Shown here in pieces: positions 7,768 through 15,586 of a DNA stretch of 64,000 nt; the first letter of the stretch is position 1; every line of letters begins with the position of its first letter. The notes under the pieces were generated by a model. The model saw only the letters and a program-made list of their open reading frames with translations. It searched no databases and had not been told where the DNA came from. This DNA comes from Mucilaginibacter sp. UR6-1 (GTDB lineage: Bacteria; Bacteroidota; Bacteroidia; Sphingobacteriales; Sphingobacteriaceae), in the NCBI RefSeq assembly GCF_020880975.1, contig NZ_JAJIWP010000006.1:124001-188000 (forward strand). The letters run 5' to 3'. Both the position numbers and the translations under genes were made by a program.

Positions 7768-8766
7768 TTAAACTTGAAAGCTTATACAATGTAATGAACC
7801 GCCAAAAGTTGCTAGGTGGTCACAGTTGATACCCAAAACATTAAATCCTTGGCCGGTTAACCATTCTTTATTAATCGCATTGTAATCGACTTTGCAATTT
7901 GCTGGCATTGTATATTCAGGCATGATTATACAATCATTGAATCGAATGTAATTTACATATATGCCACTAGCAGAAAATAAACAACTTCTAGTTTTCTTTG
8001 CTTTACATGCACAACTGATAAGTTCATCAACCGGCCTGTCAAAGATTGGCAAAACATTAAAACCATTATTTAGAGCAATAGATTTGAGCGTTTGCACATA
8101 CTCATTGTCCCTTTTTAAGTAAGGTAATTTTGGATACTCACTTATAAATAAAGTACTCTCATCTTTAAAGGCCATATATCCATCAGTATGTCCAATAACA
8201 TCATAGCAACTTCTTCCAACTATAATTGGTAATAATCCGGTGTAATCTTCGATGATCTTTTCTACATCCTTGCCAGGATTGTCCTCATAAACTTTTTCGG
8301 TTAGAAAAACCTTCTTACCATTATGTACAAAGTTTCCACCATCAATATTTAAGGGGATATCAACCATGGATGATGAATACACCTCTGTTAATATTCTCTT
8401 GGTGAGTTTGTTTACATATTGGTAATATTTGCCTTCACTCTTTAAACCACAGTAGTTAGGCATATATTGGGGTTTATATATTTTATCTCCTGCAAAAATC
8501 CCCATGCAATCACGTAGCCATAACTCGTCCCAATAATTTACAACGAGGACTTCTATATTGCCCTTGTGCGAGAACTTGTTCAATAGTTCTCTCTTGACGC
8601 TTTGTTTGTTTACAATTACAATCAGGTGAATGTCCTTGGGTATCAGCTCTATCAACCGATCAAAAAAGGGTGTTAAAGTTTCATATTCATTAAAAAATCC
8701 TTTTGGATAGCTTAAAAAGAGATGATTAGATTTGCCAAAATCTGTCTTTATCATATTGATTTGCAA
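7768..8766 (-). CDS. Agmatine deiminase / peptidylarginine deiminase-family protein
   Basis: 332 residues with the guanidine-modifying (PAD_porph) signatures in order: ELWLRDCMGIF, LNIDGGNFVH, VIGHTDGYMAF, and the C-terminal GGSLHC carrying the catalytic Cys327. Family members hydrolyse the guanidino group of agmatine or of arginine side chains, releasing ammonia. There is no signal peptide, so it is cytoplasmic, unlike the secreted Porphyromonas enzyme. No N-carbamoylputrescine amidohydrolase lies nearby, so a polyamine pathway is not indicated. It is the leftmost cargo gene of the island. Its real substrate here is unknown. Confidence 0.82.
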   Translation of the reverse strand: MQINMIKTDFGKSNHLFLSYPKGFFNEYETLTPFFDRLIELIPKDIHLIVIVNKQSVKRELLNKFSHKGNIEVLVVNYWDELWLRDCMGIFAGDKIYKPQYMPNYCGLKSEGKYYQYVNKLTKRILTEVYSSSMVDIPLNIDGGNFVHNGKKVFLTEKVYEDNPGKDVEKIIEDYTGLLPIIVGRSCYDVIGHTDGYMAFKDESTLFISEYPKLPYLKRDNEYVQTLKSIALNNGFNVLPIFDRPVDELISCACKAKKTRSCLFSASGIYVNYIRFNDCIIMPEYTMPANCKVDYNAINKEWLTGQGFNVLGINCDHLATFGGSLHCISFQV

Positions 8767-8786
8767 TTAATTAAAATTACAAACGT

Positions 8787-8820
8787 AAAAAGAGACTTTG
8801 CGAAGGCAAAATCTCTTTTT
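8787..8820 (-). terminator. Bidirectional hairpin terminator
   Basis: Stem AAAAAGAGA/TCTCTTTTT (8787-8795 with 8812-8820) extended by TTTGC/GCAAA with one mismatch between. It ends the small membrane protein gene read leftward and insulates the deiminase-family gene. Confidence 0.7.
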
Positions 8821-8846
8821 CATGCTTTCTTTATTTAATTAAAAAA

Positions 8847-9179
8847 CTAATTGCCTATGCTCTTCAACATGATATCACGAAAAAAACCACTGCCAAAAAT
8901 GAGCACTACCATTACCCAAAAGATAGTTATCCATAATACACTTGATGCCATAATTATACCAGTGTAAATGAATAGTCGTGAAAAAGATATTTTGACATAA
9001 ATGCTTTCAGGTAAATTGGCAGGCATATACATCGGTATGTTTGAAGGTTGATCTATAAACTTCCTAGTCCCCGTCTCAAAATTTGGAGGAGTAGTTGTAC
9101 CAAAAGCTAATGAATAGTAATCGTTAATATTTTTGTCAGGGTTTTCTGCTGCCCATTCTTGATAAGTTTTTATTTCCAT
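8847..9179 (-). CDS. Small hypothetical membrane protein
   Basis: About 110 residues when started at MEIKTYQEWAAENPDKN (ATG at 9179). A longer frame from 9224 exists, but its first 15 residues look like untranslated leader. The N-terminal 60 residues are soluble and polar. One long hydrophobic stretch follows (SRLFIYTGIIMASSVLWITI and on), probably two closely spaced membrane helices. I do not recognise the family. It is divergent from an XRE regulator 85 bases away, and that pair may share an operator. Confidence 0.6.
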   Translation of the reverse strand: MEIKTYQEWAAENPDKNINDYYSLAFGTTTPPNFETGTRKFIDQPSNIPMYMPANLPESIYVKISFSRLFIYTGIIMASSVLWITIFWVMVVLIFGSGFFRDIMLKSIGN

Positions 9180-9264
9180 GTGAGTAAAGCTTGTGTGTTG
9201 CCAATATACAAATAACGCATACATACGTCAATAAAAAACACATATATGCTTCATTTTCGATGTT

Positions 9265-9486
9265 GTGATAAATATCAAAAATGACGAAGTTATAAAGGCC
9301 TTTGGCAGAAAGCTAAGAGATTTAAGAACCTCTCAAAAATTATCACAGGAGCAATTAGCCAATATTGCAGAAATACCGTTATCTCAAGTAGGCAGAATTG
9401 AAAGAGGAGAAATAAATCCAACATTAAGTACTATTAATGCTCTGGCCACTGCACTTAAAATTGAAATCAAAAACTTTTTTAATTGA
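9265..9486 (+). CDS. XRE-family HTH regulator
   Basis: 73 residues, almost entirely one HTH_3 domain: FGRKLRDLRTSQKLSQEQLA, then IPLSQVGRIERGEINPTLST. GTG start. Small XRE proteins of this kind are repressors in phages, restriction-modification C genes and island control circuits. It is divergent from the small membrane protein gene, which is its likeliest target besides itself. The 192 bases that follow carry no convincing gene. Confidence 0.88.
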   Translation: MINIKNDEVIKAFGRKLRDLRTSQKLSQEQLANIAEIPLSQVGRIERGEINPTLSTINALATALKIEIKNFFN

Positions 9487-9678
9487 AAGCCCGTGCAGAT
9501 TTGTAGTGGCATTAAACTGCATCAAAGGCCATATACGGTATTTTTCTTCGTCGCGCGATAAAGATTATATCCGAAAAGAATTTTGCGATATAACGGCCAC
9601 AATGCAGCAACAAAAAAGCCGGGCGTAGACCCAGCTATTTTATATTTTTTAAATTAAATTTTAGCATTATAAATCTTA

Positions 9679-10056
9679 CTATAATGCTTTCTCAGGCTTA
9701 TTTAAATATTTTTCATAATCATACCTCTCTTTAATTTGTTCTTTTTTACAAAATATTTCTTCTTCTAATTCTTGTGCTTCGTTTATTAAATCATTAATTA
9801 TTAATGTGTCAATACTTGTATGACACTCGTACACGCGCTCAAGTACTAAATTATTTTTGACTCTTTCCTCCATCATTGGATGAAAGCTGCTTTTATCGAT
9901 GTCACATAACAATTCCGAATTGCCATTACATATTATTTCAAATAATTTATCTGTTAAATTATCTCTGAAATTATTAAATATCTGTAATAATTCTTCTAAC
10001 TGATTTTGATAAATCCTACTATTAGTTACCTCATTTATTAATTGTGTATTTTGCAT
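9679..10056 (-). CDS. Hypothetical acidic, helical protein of the mobility block
   Basis: 125 residues, predicted mostly alpha-helical and Glu/Asn-rich, with heptad-like stretches (NQLEELLQIFNNFRDNLTDK; DLINEAQELEEEIFCKKEQI). No family recognised. It is the last gene of the leftward series integrase - HTH - replication protein - this gene, 30 bases after the replication gene, so a role in element maintenance is more likely than a cargo role. That is inference from position. Confidence 0.5.
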   Translation of the reverse strand: MQNTQLINEVTNSRIYQNQLEELLQIFNNFRDNLTDKLFEIICNGNSELLCDIDKSSFHPMMEERVKNNLVLERVYECHTSIDTLIINDLINEAQELEEEIFCKKEQIKERYDYEKYLNKPEKAL

Positions 10057-10086
10057 TATCTTATTTGTTAGGAATTTCAGGGTATA

Positions 10087-11032
10087 TTACAAGCCCTGAA
10101 ACTGATGTACATTTACTAGTGAATTAAATTTGTTAATTAATTTTTCACGAACAACTTGATGATAATTATTGGCTAACTTATCATATCGATTATAAACCTC
10201 TCTACAGGACTTGCGCTTTTTATTATATGTATTTATATTTTTATTAAGCTTCAAATCATCTGCTAAGATTTTATTGCAATAGGAATGAACTTTAAAAATA
10301 TCCTCCTCATTTTGATAGGTATCAATTAAGGGTATCTTTTTTATTGCATCATACATACTCAACAGTCCGTAAAATAACTTGTGCCAGATTTCCTGATCAT
10401 TCAACGTTTGCAGTGTGATCCTATCGTTTTTGCTAAAACCTAATACATTCCTTATTTTTCTAAGTTCATTATATACAATTTCGTAGCGTAAAATATCTTT
10501 AACTGCAATTTCTGCTTGCTTAGATTTATTATATGCTTTTAATTTATAATCGCTTAAATAACACATTCGCTGTATTGGCTTGCCTTTCAAATTGTGAGGT
10601 GGACATGTATAAAATTCATTTATTGATGATGTGCCGTAGCTCATGTAACGACTTATTACATCCCATTGAGAGTATTTATCAATCTTAACATTTATTCCGG
10701 TCTCAAAATTTGTCGATAACTTAAAATCTTCAATAGGTCTTTCGAAAACTATCTTAGACCAAGATTCACACAACACTTGAAAATTTGAAAACGTAAAATC
10801 ATTGTGATTAACCCATTGCTTGAGGTTACTATGCATGGCATTATAGTAGCCATGCATAGAGTTTTTTATCAGTAGTTTATTATTGTTAGGGAAAATAATT
10901 TATCCTTAATTTAGATAGATCAAACCATACTTTATTTTTGTTAATGGGGCAATCTATATCTAGCCGTTCAGTCAGATGCTCAAACTCCAGGTTTGAAAAA
11001 TCTTCAATTATAAAAGCAGCATTATCGATCAT
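10087..11032 (-). pseudogene. Replication-initiation-like protein (gene II/X type), frameshifted
   Basis: The first 48 codons (ATG at 11032) end at TAA 10886-10888 after LRINYF-P. In the next frame the protein continues without a gap: NNNKLLIKNSMHGYYNAM and on to the stop at 10087. Removing one C from the CCC at 10889-10891 restores a single frame of about 314 residues. The pattern (short N-terminal domain, KAYNKSKQAEIAVKDILRYE core) resembles replication proteins of Bacteroidetes plasmids and filamentous-phage gene II, though I am only moderately sure. The start ATG overlaps the stop of the HTH gene (ATGA), implying translational coupling. Confidence 0.6.
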
Positions 11033-11430
11033 GATCTTACTCCTTTCATTTTGACTTTAGTAGCTGATATTAAATCGGCCTGTTTAAAATATACTTTCCT
11101 TCCAATTTTGTGATATGGCAGAAGGCCGGCCTTCTGATAGCGATGTAAAGTTGGATAGGAAATTTTAAGGAATTTTACAGCTTCAGCACGGGTTATAAAA
11201 CCGGCTTCTAACTCCTCATTTTTTTGATGGGCAGATTCTTGCTTTAATTCAACTAAAGCATTTCTAACCGCATTCGTTACACATTGCTCAATGCTGTTAT
11301 TGATGTGTAATAAGAAACTGGTGATGAGAGTTCCAAACTCCGTTTGGAAAGGGATCGCTATCCCCTTGGCCTCTATCGGGCTGGGCATAAAAATTAATTT
11401 GTCATGTTTTGTTTTTAAGTTATTTATCAT
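11029..11430 (-). CDS. Excisionase-like helix-turn-helix protein
   Basis: 133 residues. The C-terminal half (about 75-130) is a winged MerR/excisionase-type HTH_17: FITRAEAVKFLKISYPTLHR, then YQKAGLLPYHKIGRKVYFKQ. The N-terminal 70 residues are not recognised. In Bacteroidetes elements such genes sit beside the integrase and control excision or replication. Its stop overlaps the start of the replication gene by 4 bases. Confidence 0.85.
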   Translation of the reverse strand: MINNLKTKHDKLIFMPSPIEAKGIAIPFQTEFGTLITSFLLHINNSIEQCVTNAVRNALVELKQESAHQKNEELEAGFITRAEAVKFLKISYPTLHRYQKAGLLPYHKIGRKVYFKQADLISATKVKMKGVRS

Positions 11431-11699
11431 TCTAATTTGTAATGCGCTTTTGACATCAGCTACAATAGCAAAAGAGAAAGAAATTTAAAAACTTTACAAG
11501 GCATAGAAAAGATTTAATCAATTGACAATTAATAGGCTATATATATATAACTTAATTTTTATATAGTTTATAATTGCTATTAAAATAAAAAACAGGAGTT
11601 TAATTGTTACAGATATTTAATGAAATAACTATATAATATTTTATATAATTATAGAATACAAATTTCTGCGTAAAACGTTTCCGTCACCCATCATTGCTA
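11431..11699. other. AT-rich spacer between HTH gene and integrase
   Basis: Very AT-rich (runs of TATATATATA near 11540). It contains the HTH gene promoter by position. It could hold an origin, but I see no iterons or strong hairpin. Confidence 0.3.
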
Positions 11700-12928
11700 T
11701 TAAAGTAACTTATTAAATGCAAGGTTTAATGCATCTGATTTTTGCTTTTCTTGTATGTCATTATATCGAGCAAAGTTTCTATGTGTTTTGTGATTTGATA
11801 ATTTCATAATGATTTCAGGCGAAATCCCTTGGCTAAACATATAGCTAATGAAAGTCTTTCTAGAGCAGTGAAAATGCAGGATTTCGTGTAAGGGCAAAGT
11901 TTCCATGAGCATTTTAGCTCCGCTATATCTTATTTTAGTAATCGGCCTAATCAATTTAGCTTTCGCACCGATCTTTTTTAAATTGTTGTTTATTTTTTGC
12001 CCTGTATAAACTGGGATGGCTAAAGTAATTGGAGTACTCTTATATTTTTCAAGTATCGCTTTTGCCTGGCTGTTCAAAGGGAGTCGAAGAAAGTTCTTTG
12101 TCTTTTGAACGGCCACATTGATATAGTCGCCGTCAATATCCACTTTACATAACTTCTGAATATCTGAAAACCGTAAACCAGTAAAACAGCCAAAAAGGAG
12201 GCATCTTTGGCAACCGACATATAAAAATCTGTGAAGTTTAAATCCATTATGGCTTTAAGCTCATCTATTGTTAGTGCAACTATTTCATTTTCGCTTTGAC
12301 GAATGTTGCCACTTATTGAAAGATTGATTTCTGACGCATAGCCATTTTTGCTAGCCCACTTGAGAAACCATTTAAAGTTCCCTATGTTCTTATGTATAGT
12401 ATTATTGGTGTGCTTTAAATCATTGATGTAATAACGTTCGAACCTGTTAATGAACGCATCATCAATATACTTAAATTCAATAGTACCTTCTTTCTTTGAG
12501 AAGCCTCTTAAATGCTGCAGGTTGGTATTTAACTTTTTTATAGTGCTCTCGGAGAAATTGGCATTTGATTTTATGAATTCCTCATATAACTGAAACACGG
12601 ATTTACGTGCAGTGATCTTGTTGCCTTTTAATGCTTCCCGTATGTATTTAATTGATGGCTCAACACCTGCCACAATTGCATTTCTGTAAATGGCCATAAT
12701 ATCTTCTCTCTTCTTCTGCAGCAAATTATTAATCTCGCCAGCGCCAATGGCTGAGCTTTTAACCTTTTGCTTGTCTTCATCCCATTTACTGGCGTCTATA
12801 CGCTCGCCAGTCTGAATCCACATACGGTTAGCATTGAAGCTAAAAGATAAAAGTATTGGTACATTTTTTACTATTAAATCCCCATTTGGGTCTTTCCGCT
12901 TCTCGATATAAAATTTAGTATTAGCCAT
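11700..12928 (-). pseudogene. Tyrosine recombinase (integrase), frameshifted
   Basis: Frame A (ATG at 12928) encodes the arm-binding and SAM-like core-binding domains, then loses frame near 12191-12205. Frame B carries the catalytic domain: Arg in CFTGLRFSDI, His-x-x-Arg in HCSRKTF, His in SNHKTH, and Tyr in FARYNDI. A single lost base (most simply one T in the CCTCCTTTTT run of the coding strand) explains both frames; the joined product would be about 409 residues, normal for Bacteroidetes element integrases. The catalytic Arg lies just after the lesion, so the truncated protein cannot recombine. Confidence 0.88.
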
Positions 12929-13013
12929 TAATATATTTATAGTATTTATTATAATTATTTAATTATCAATAAGTTGTATTTTTTTTGGAGGCGCGAAGGA
13001 CGGGAGGAAAATT

Positions 13014-13021
13014 TACTTTTG
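13014..13021 (+). promoter_or_regulatory. Probable -7 element of the DCD-like operon
   Basis: TACTTTTG matches TAnnTTTG exactly. A TTTG at 12984-12987 is 26 bases upstream, a little far for a standard -33. The gene start is at 13087. Confidence 0.35.
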
Positions 13022-13086
13022 CAAATTTTTTTTAAAAGAAATTTACAGGTGGATAATTAGTATTTTAGTAGTCTAATCTTATCATT

Positions 13087-13932
13087 ATGTTTTTAGGACC
13101 ATCCGATCTCAAGGAATTTTTAAGCGATAAAATTATTTCTGGCTTTAAGGAAGAGAACATCAAGCAGGCTGCATATGAACTTTCTTTGGGTTCAGAAGTA
13201 TATAGAACAGATGCACCACAGGGGAAAATCGAAAGCTTAGACGACAAAAATAAGACCGTTGAAATAAACCCTGGCCAATTTATACTGTTGTTGACAAAAG
13301 AGACGGTTAATATTCCACCTAATAAATTGGCGTTCATTTCAATCAAAGCCAAACATAAATTAAAAGGGCTAGTGAACGTATCTGGCTTTCATGTTGATCC
13401 TGGTTTTCATGGGAAATTATTGTTTTCCGTTTACAACGCAGGACCGTCGACACTTACGTTAAAAACCGGAATCAAATATTTTTTAATTTGGTTTGCAGAA
13501 CTAAAATCAGAGGCAAGTAAGGAAGAAATTTACAACAAAAAAGACAATCACCATCAAGGGCAAGATGGTATCGATCCAGATTATATTGACGCTTTAAAGA
13601 AAGGAGAAATGGCATCTCCCAGCGCATTAATGAAAAAGATAGATGATTTACAGAATGAATTTTCCGAGAAAATCAAAGATGTAGAGCGGAAGAAACTGAG
13701 AAATGAATATTTATTGACAGTAATAATTGGCTTTTTCATTGCGTTATTTGTTAAAGTGTATTGGGATTCGAAAGCCGAAGAGGCTGGATATCAAAAACGA
13801 ATTAAAGAAGAGGAACAGTTTATGGGTATATCGAATCAACTTGACTCAATTAAATCAAATTCAGTATCTTTGAGTCAAGTAGATAGTCTTATTAAAAAAA
13901 GATCTAATGCTGTAAATGAAAAACCAAGATAA
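13087..13932 (+). CDS. dCTP-deaminase-like (DCD/dUTPase-fold) protein with membrane anchor
   Basis: 281 residues. Residues 1-140 match the dCTP deaminase/dUTPase fold (QAAYELSLGSEVYR; GLVNVSGFHVDPGFHGKLLF; VYNAGPSTLTLKTGIKYFLI). A linker and coiled coil follow, then one membrane helix (about 207-225) and a second coiled coil, so the domain should sit at the inner membrane. In E. coli Dcd the catalytic Glu138 follows this DPG segment (IDPGWSGCIVLEF); here the aligned residue is Ser114, and the Arg115 position is Lys. Deamination is therefore doubtful; a nucleotide-sensing role is possible. Its stop overlaps the next gene by 17 bases. Confidence 0.75.
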   Translation: MFLGPSDLKEFLSDKIISGFKEENIKQAAYELSLGSEVYRTDAPQGKIESLDDKNKTVEINPGQFILLLTKETVNIPPNKLAFISIKAKHKLKGLVNVSGFHVDPGFHGKLLFSVYNAGPSTLTLKTGIKYFLIWFAELKSEASKEEIYNKKDNHHQGQDGIDPDYIDALKKGEMASPSALMKKIDDLQNEFSEKIKDVERKKLRNEYLLTVIIGFFIALFVKVYWDSKAEEAGYQKRIKEEEQFMGISNQLDSIKSNSVSLSQVDSLIKKRSNAVNEKPR

Positions 13933-14506
13933 TTATATCGCTCATTTAGACTCTGCATTTGCAACGCATGAACAATTGCCAAGAGAGTTCTCTGTCTCTT
14001 TTAATGAAGTTCCTGACTCAATTAAACCACAAGTTAAAGTTTTATTCAATGATCAACAGTTAGGAGATATTATTAACGATAATTCTTTTGTAAATGATTA
14101 CTATCGCTATCATGATATTTTTCATTACACTTTTGCTACGCTTTTAGGCTGGTCTCCTTGTGCTAGAGCAATGATGAAAAAGAAGCGGAAGAGTGATCCC
14201 ATAATAGATGAAATAGAGGACGGAGCAAGGGCAACCATTACGGAAGAGGCTGTTTCTTTGATTATATTTAACGAAGCGCGCAAAAAGAACTTTTTTGAGC
14301 GTAAAACAAAAGTCAGTAAGGTCACACTTAGGATAATCAAAGAAATGACTGATAGCTTTGAAGTGAATGTTCGAACTGAAAAGGAGTGGGAAAAAGCTAT
14401 TCTGTCAAGTTATAAAATATTCAGACAGCTAATTAAATATAATGGGGGGAAAGTTCTGTTCAACATGAATAGTAAACAGATTGATTTTATTCCATTGATT
14501 AATTAA
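13916..14506 (+). CDS. MazG-like nucleotide pyrophosphohydrolase-family protein
   Basis: 196 residues. The centre (about 63-115) carries the pattern YRYHDIFHYTFATLLGWSP, then KKRKSDPIIDEIEDGARATI and TEEAVSLIIF, which I recognise as a MazG-like all-alpha NTP pyrophosphatase family. The acidic DEIED and TEE residues would bind magnesium. The C-terminal EKEWEKAILSSYKIFRQLI is also typical. Such enzymes hydrolyse (d)NTPs to monophosphates. It overlaps the DCD-like gene, so the two are translationally coupled. Substrate unknown. Confidence 0.65.
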   Translation: MKNQDNYIAHLDSAFATHEQLPREFSVSFNEVPDSIKPQVKVLFNDQQLGDIINDNSFVNDYYRYHDIFHYTFATLLGWSPCARAMMKKKRKSDPIIDEIEDGARATITEEAVSLIIFNEARKKNFFERKTKVSKVTLRIIKEMTDSFEVNVRTEKEWEKAILSSYKIFRQLIKYNGGKVLFNMNSKQIDFIPLIN

Positions 14507-14527
14507 AGCGGACATAATTAGTAAGTG

Positions 14528-14550
14528 AGCCGACATCAGTCGGTTTTTTT
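14528..14550 (+). terminator. Terminator/attenuator inside the three-gene unit
   Basis: Stem CCGAC/GTCGG (14530-14534 with 14539-14543, loop ATCA), extended by a G-T and an A-T pair, then seven T. It lies between the MazG-like stop and the ATG of the HMUDK-like gene at 14558, so expression of the third gene may be attenuated. Confidence 0.6.
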
Positions 14551-14557
14551 GTACCTG

Positions 14558-15586
14558 ATGATTACGATATTTAACAAAAAAAAGAAGCCGACTGCCAGTT
14601 ATGTATTAGACACGTATTGGAAGTTTGCAACTGAGCGGCAAAACATATTCTTTAATCGCATAAAGGGCGAAGGTAAACTGACGAGTGACCCAATTTTGAA
14701 TAAACACAAGTTTACAAACGCTTATAGGGCTTCTGATCGGGTTAGTCAATATCTTATTAATAATGTCATATACAGTGGGGATACTGATATAAATGAAACA
14801 CTATTTAGAATTTTATTATTTAAAATATTTAACAAAATTGAAACATGGGAACTGCTTCAGCATGAATTAGGTTTAATCTCTTGGAAAGAATACTCGTTTG
14901 ATAGGTATAACAAAATATTGCATCAGGCTTTAACTATCAAAGAGTCTATATATTCTGGCGCTTATATAATGGCATCTGGAAAAAGTACGTTTGGTTATAA
15001 CCGAAAGCACGAGAATCACCTAAAGCTCATAGAAAGCATGATGAAGTCACAGTTAGCTGATAAGTTAAAAAATGCTAAATCACTACAGGAAAGCTTTACG
15101 TTATTATTAGAATATCCAACTATAGGTACATTTTTAGCATATCAGTATGCAATTGATATTAATTATAGTGAGTTGACCAATTTTAGCGAAATGGACTTTG
15201 TCGTACCAGGACCTGGCGCAAAAGATGGTATAAAAAAATGTTTTGTTGACCTAGGCGATTACTCTGAGGCTGATATTATCCGATTTGTGACGGAAAGCCA
15301 AGATCGTGAATTTGAGAGATTAAATTTACAATTCAAGAGTTTATGGGATCGCCCACTTCAATTAATTGATTGCCAAAATTTATTTTGTGAAACGGACAAA
15401 TATTCAAGAGTAGCTCATCCCGAAGTATCCGGCTTATCAAATCGATCAAGGATTAAACAAATATACAGACCTGTTGGGTCTTATATAAAATATTCATATC
15501 CACCTAAATGGAATATTAATAGTAAAATCGAACTGCCACAAAACTCACCAGTTCAAAACATTCAGTTTACCTTAGAGCTTTTGTAA
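14558..15586 (+). CDS. HMUDK-helical-domain (5-hmdU DNA kinase-like) protein
   Basis: About 342 residues from ATG 14558. A GTG at 14525 is in frame, but translating from it would run through the terminator hairpin, so ATG is preferred. The N-terminal part carries a clear family pattern: YWKFATERQNIFFNRIKGEG, then DPILNKHKFTNAYRASDRVS, QYLINNVIY and LFKIFNKIETWELL. This is the helical domain I associate with 5-hydroxymethyl-dU DNA kinases and glutamyl/putrescinyl-thymine pyrophosphorylases of hypermodified phages. No P-loop kinase domain is attached. Its 3' end overlaps the convergent SIR2 gene by 15 bases. Confidence 0.7.
   Translation: MITIFNKKKKPTASYVLDTYWKFATERQNIFFNRIKGEGKLTSDPILNKHKFTNAYRASDRVSQYLINNVIYSGDTDINETLFRILLFKIFNKIETWELLQHELGLISWKEYSFDRYNKILHQALTIKESIYSGAYIMASGKSTFGYNRKHENHLKLIESMMKSQLADKLKNAKSLQESFTLLLEYPTIGTFLAYQYAIDINYSELTNFSEMDFVVPGPGAKDGIKKCFVDLGDYSEADIIRFVTESQDREFERLNLQFKSLWDRPLQLIDCQNLFCETDKYSRVAHPEVSGLSNRSRIKQIYRPVGSYIKYSYPPKWNINSKIELPQNSPVQNIQFTLELL

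Noticed and set aside
9437..9628. Open frame of 63 codons after the XRE gene
   Set aside because: It overlaps the XRE gene in another frame and has no recognisable sequence or plausible start.
14525..14557. GTG start for the HMUDK-like gene
   Set aside because: Would translate the terminator hairpin and its seven T; ATG 14558 is more plausible.
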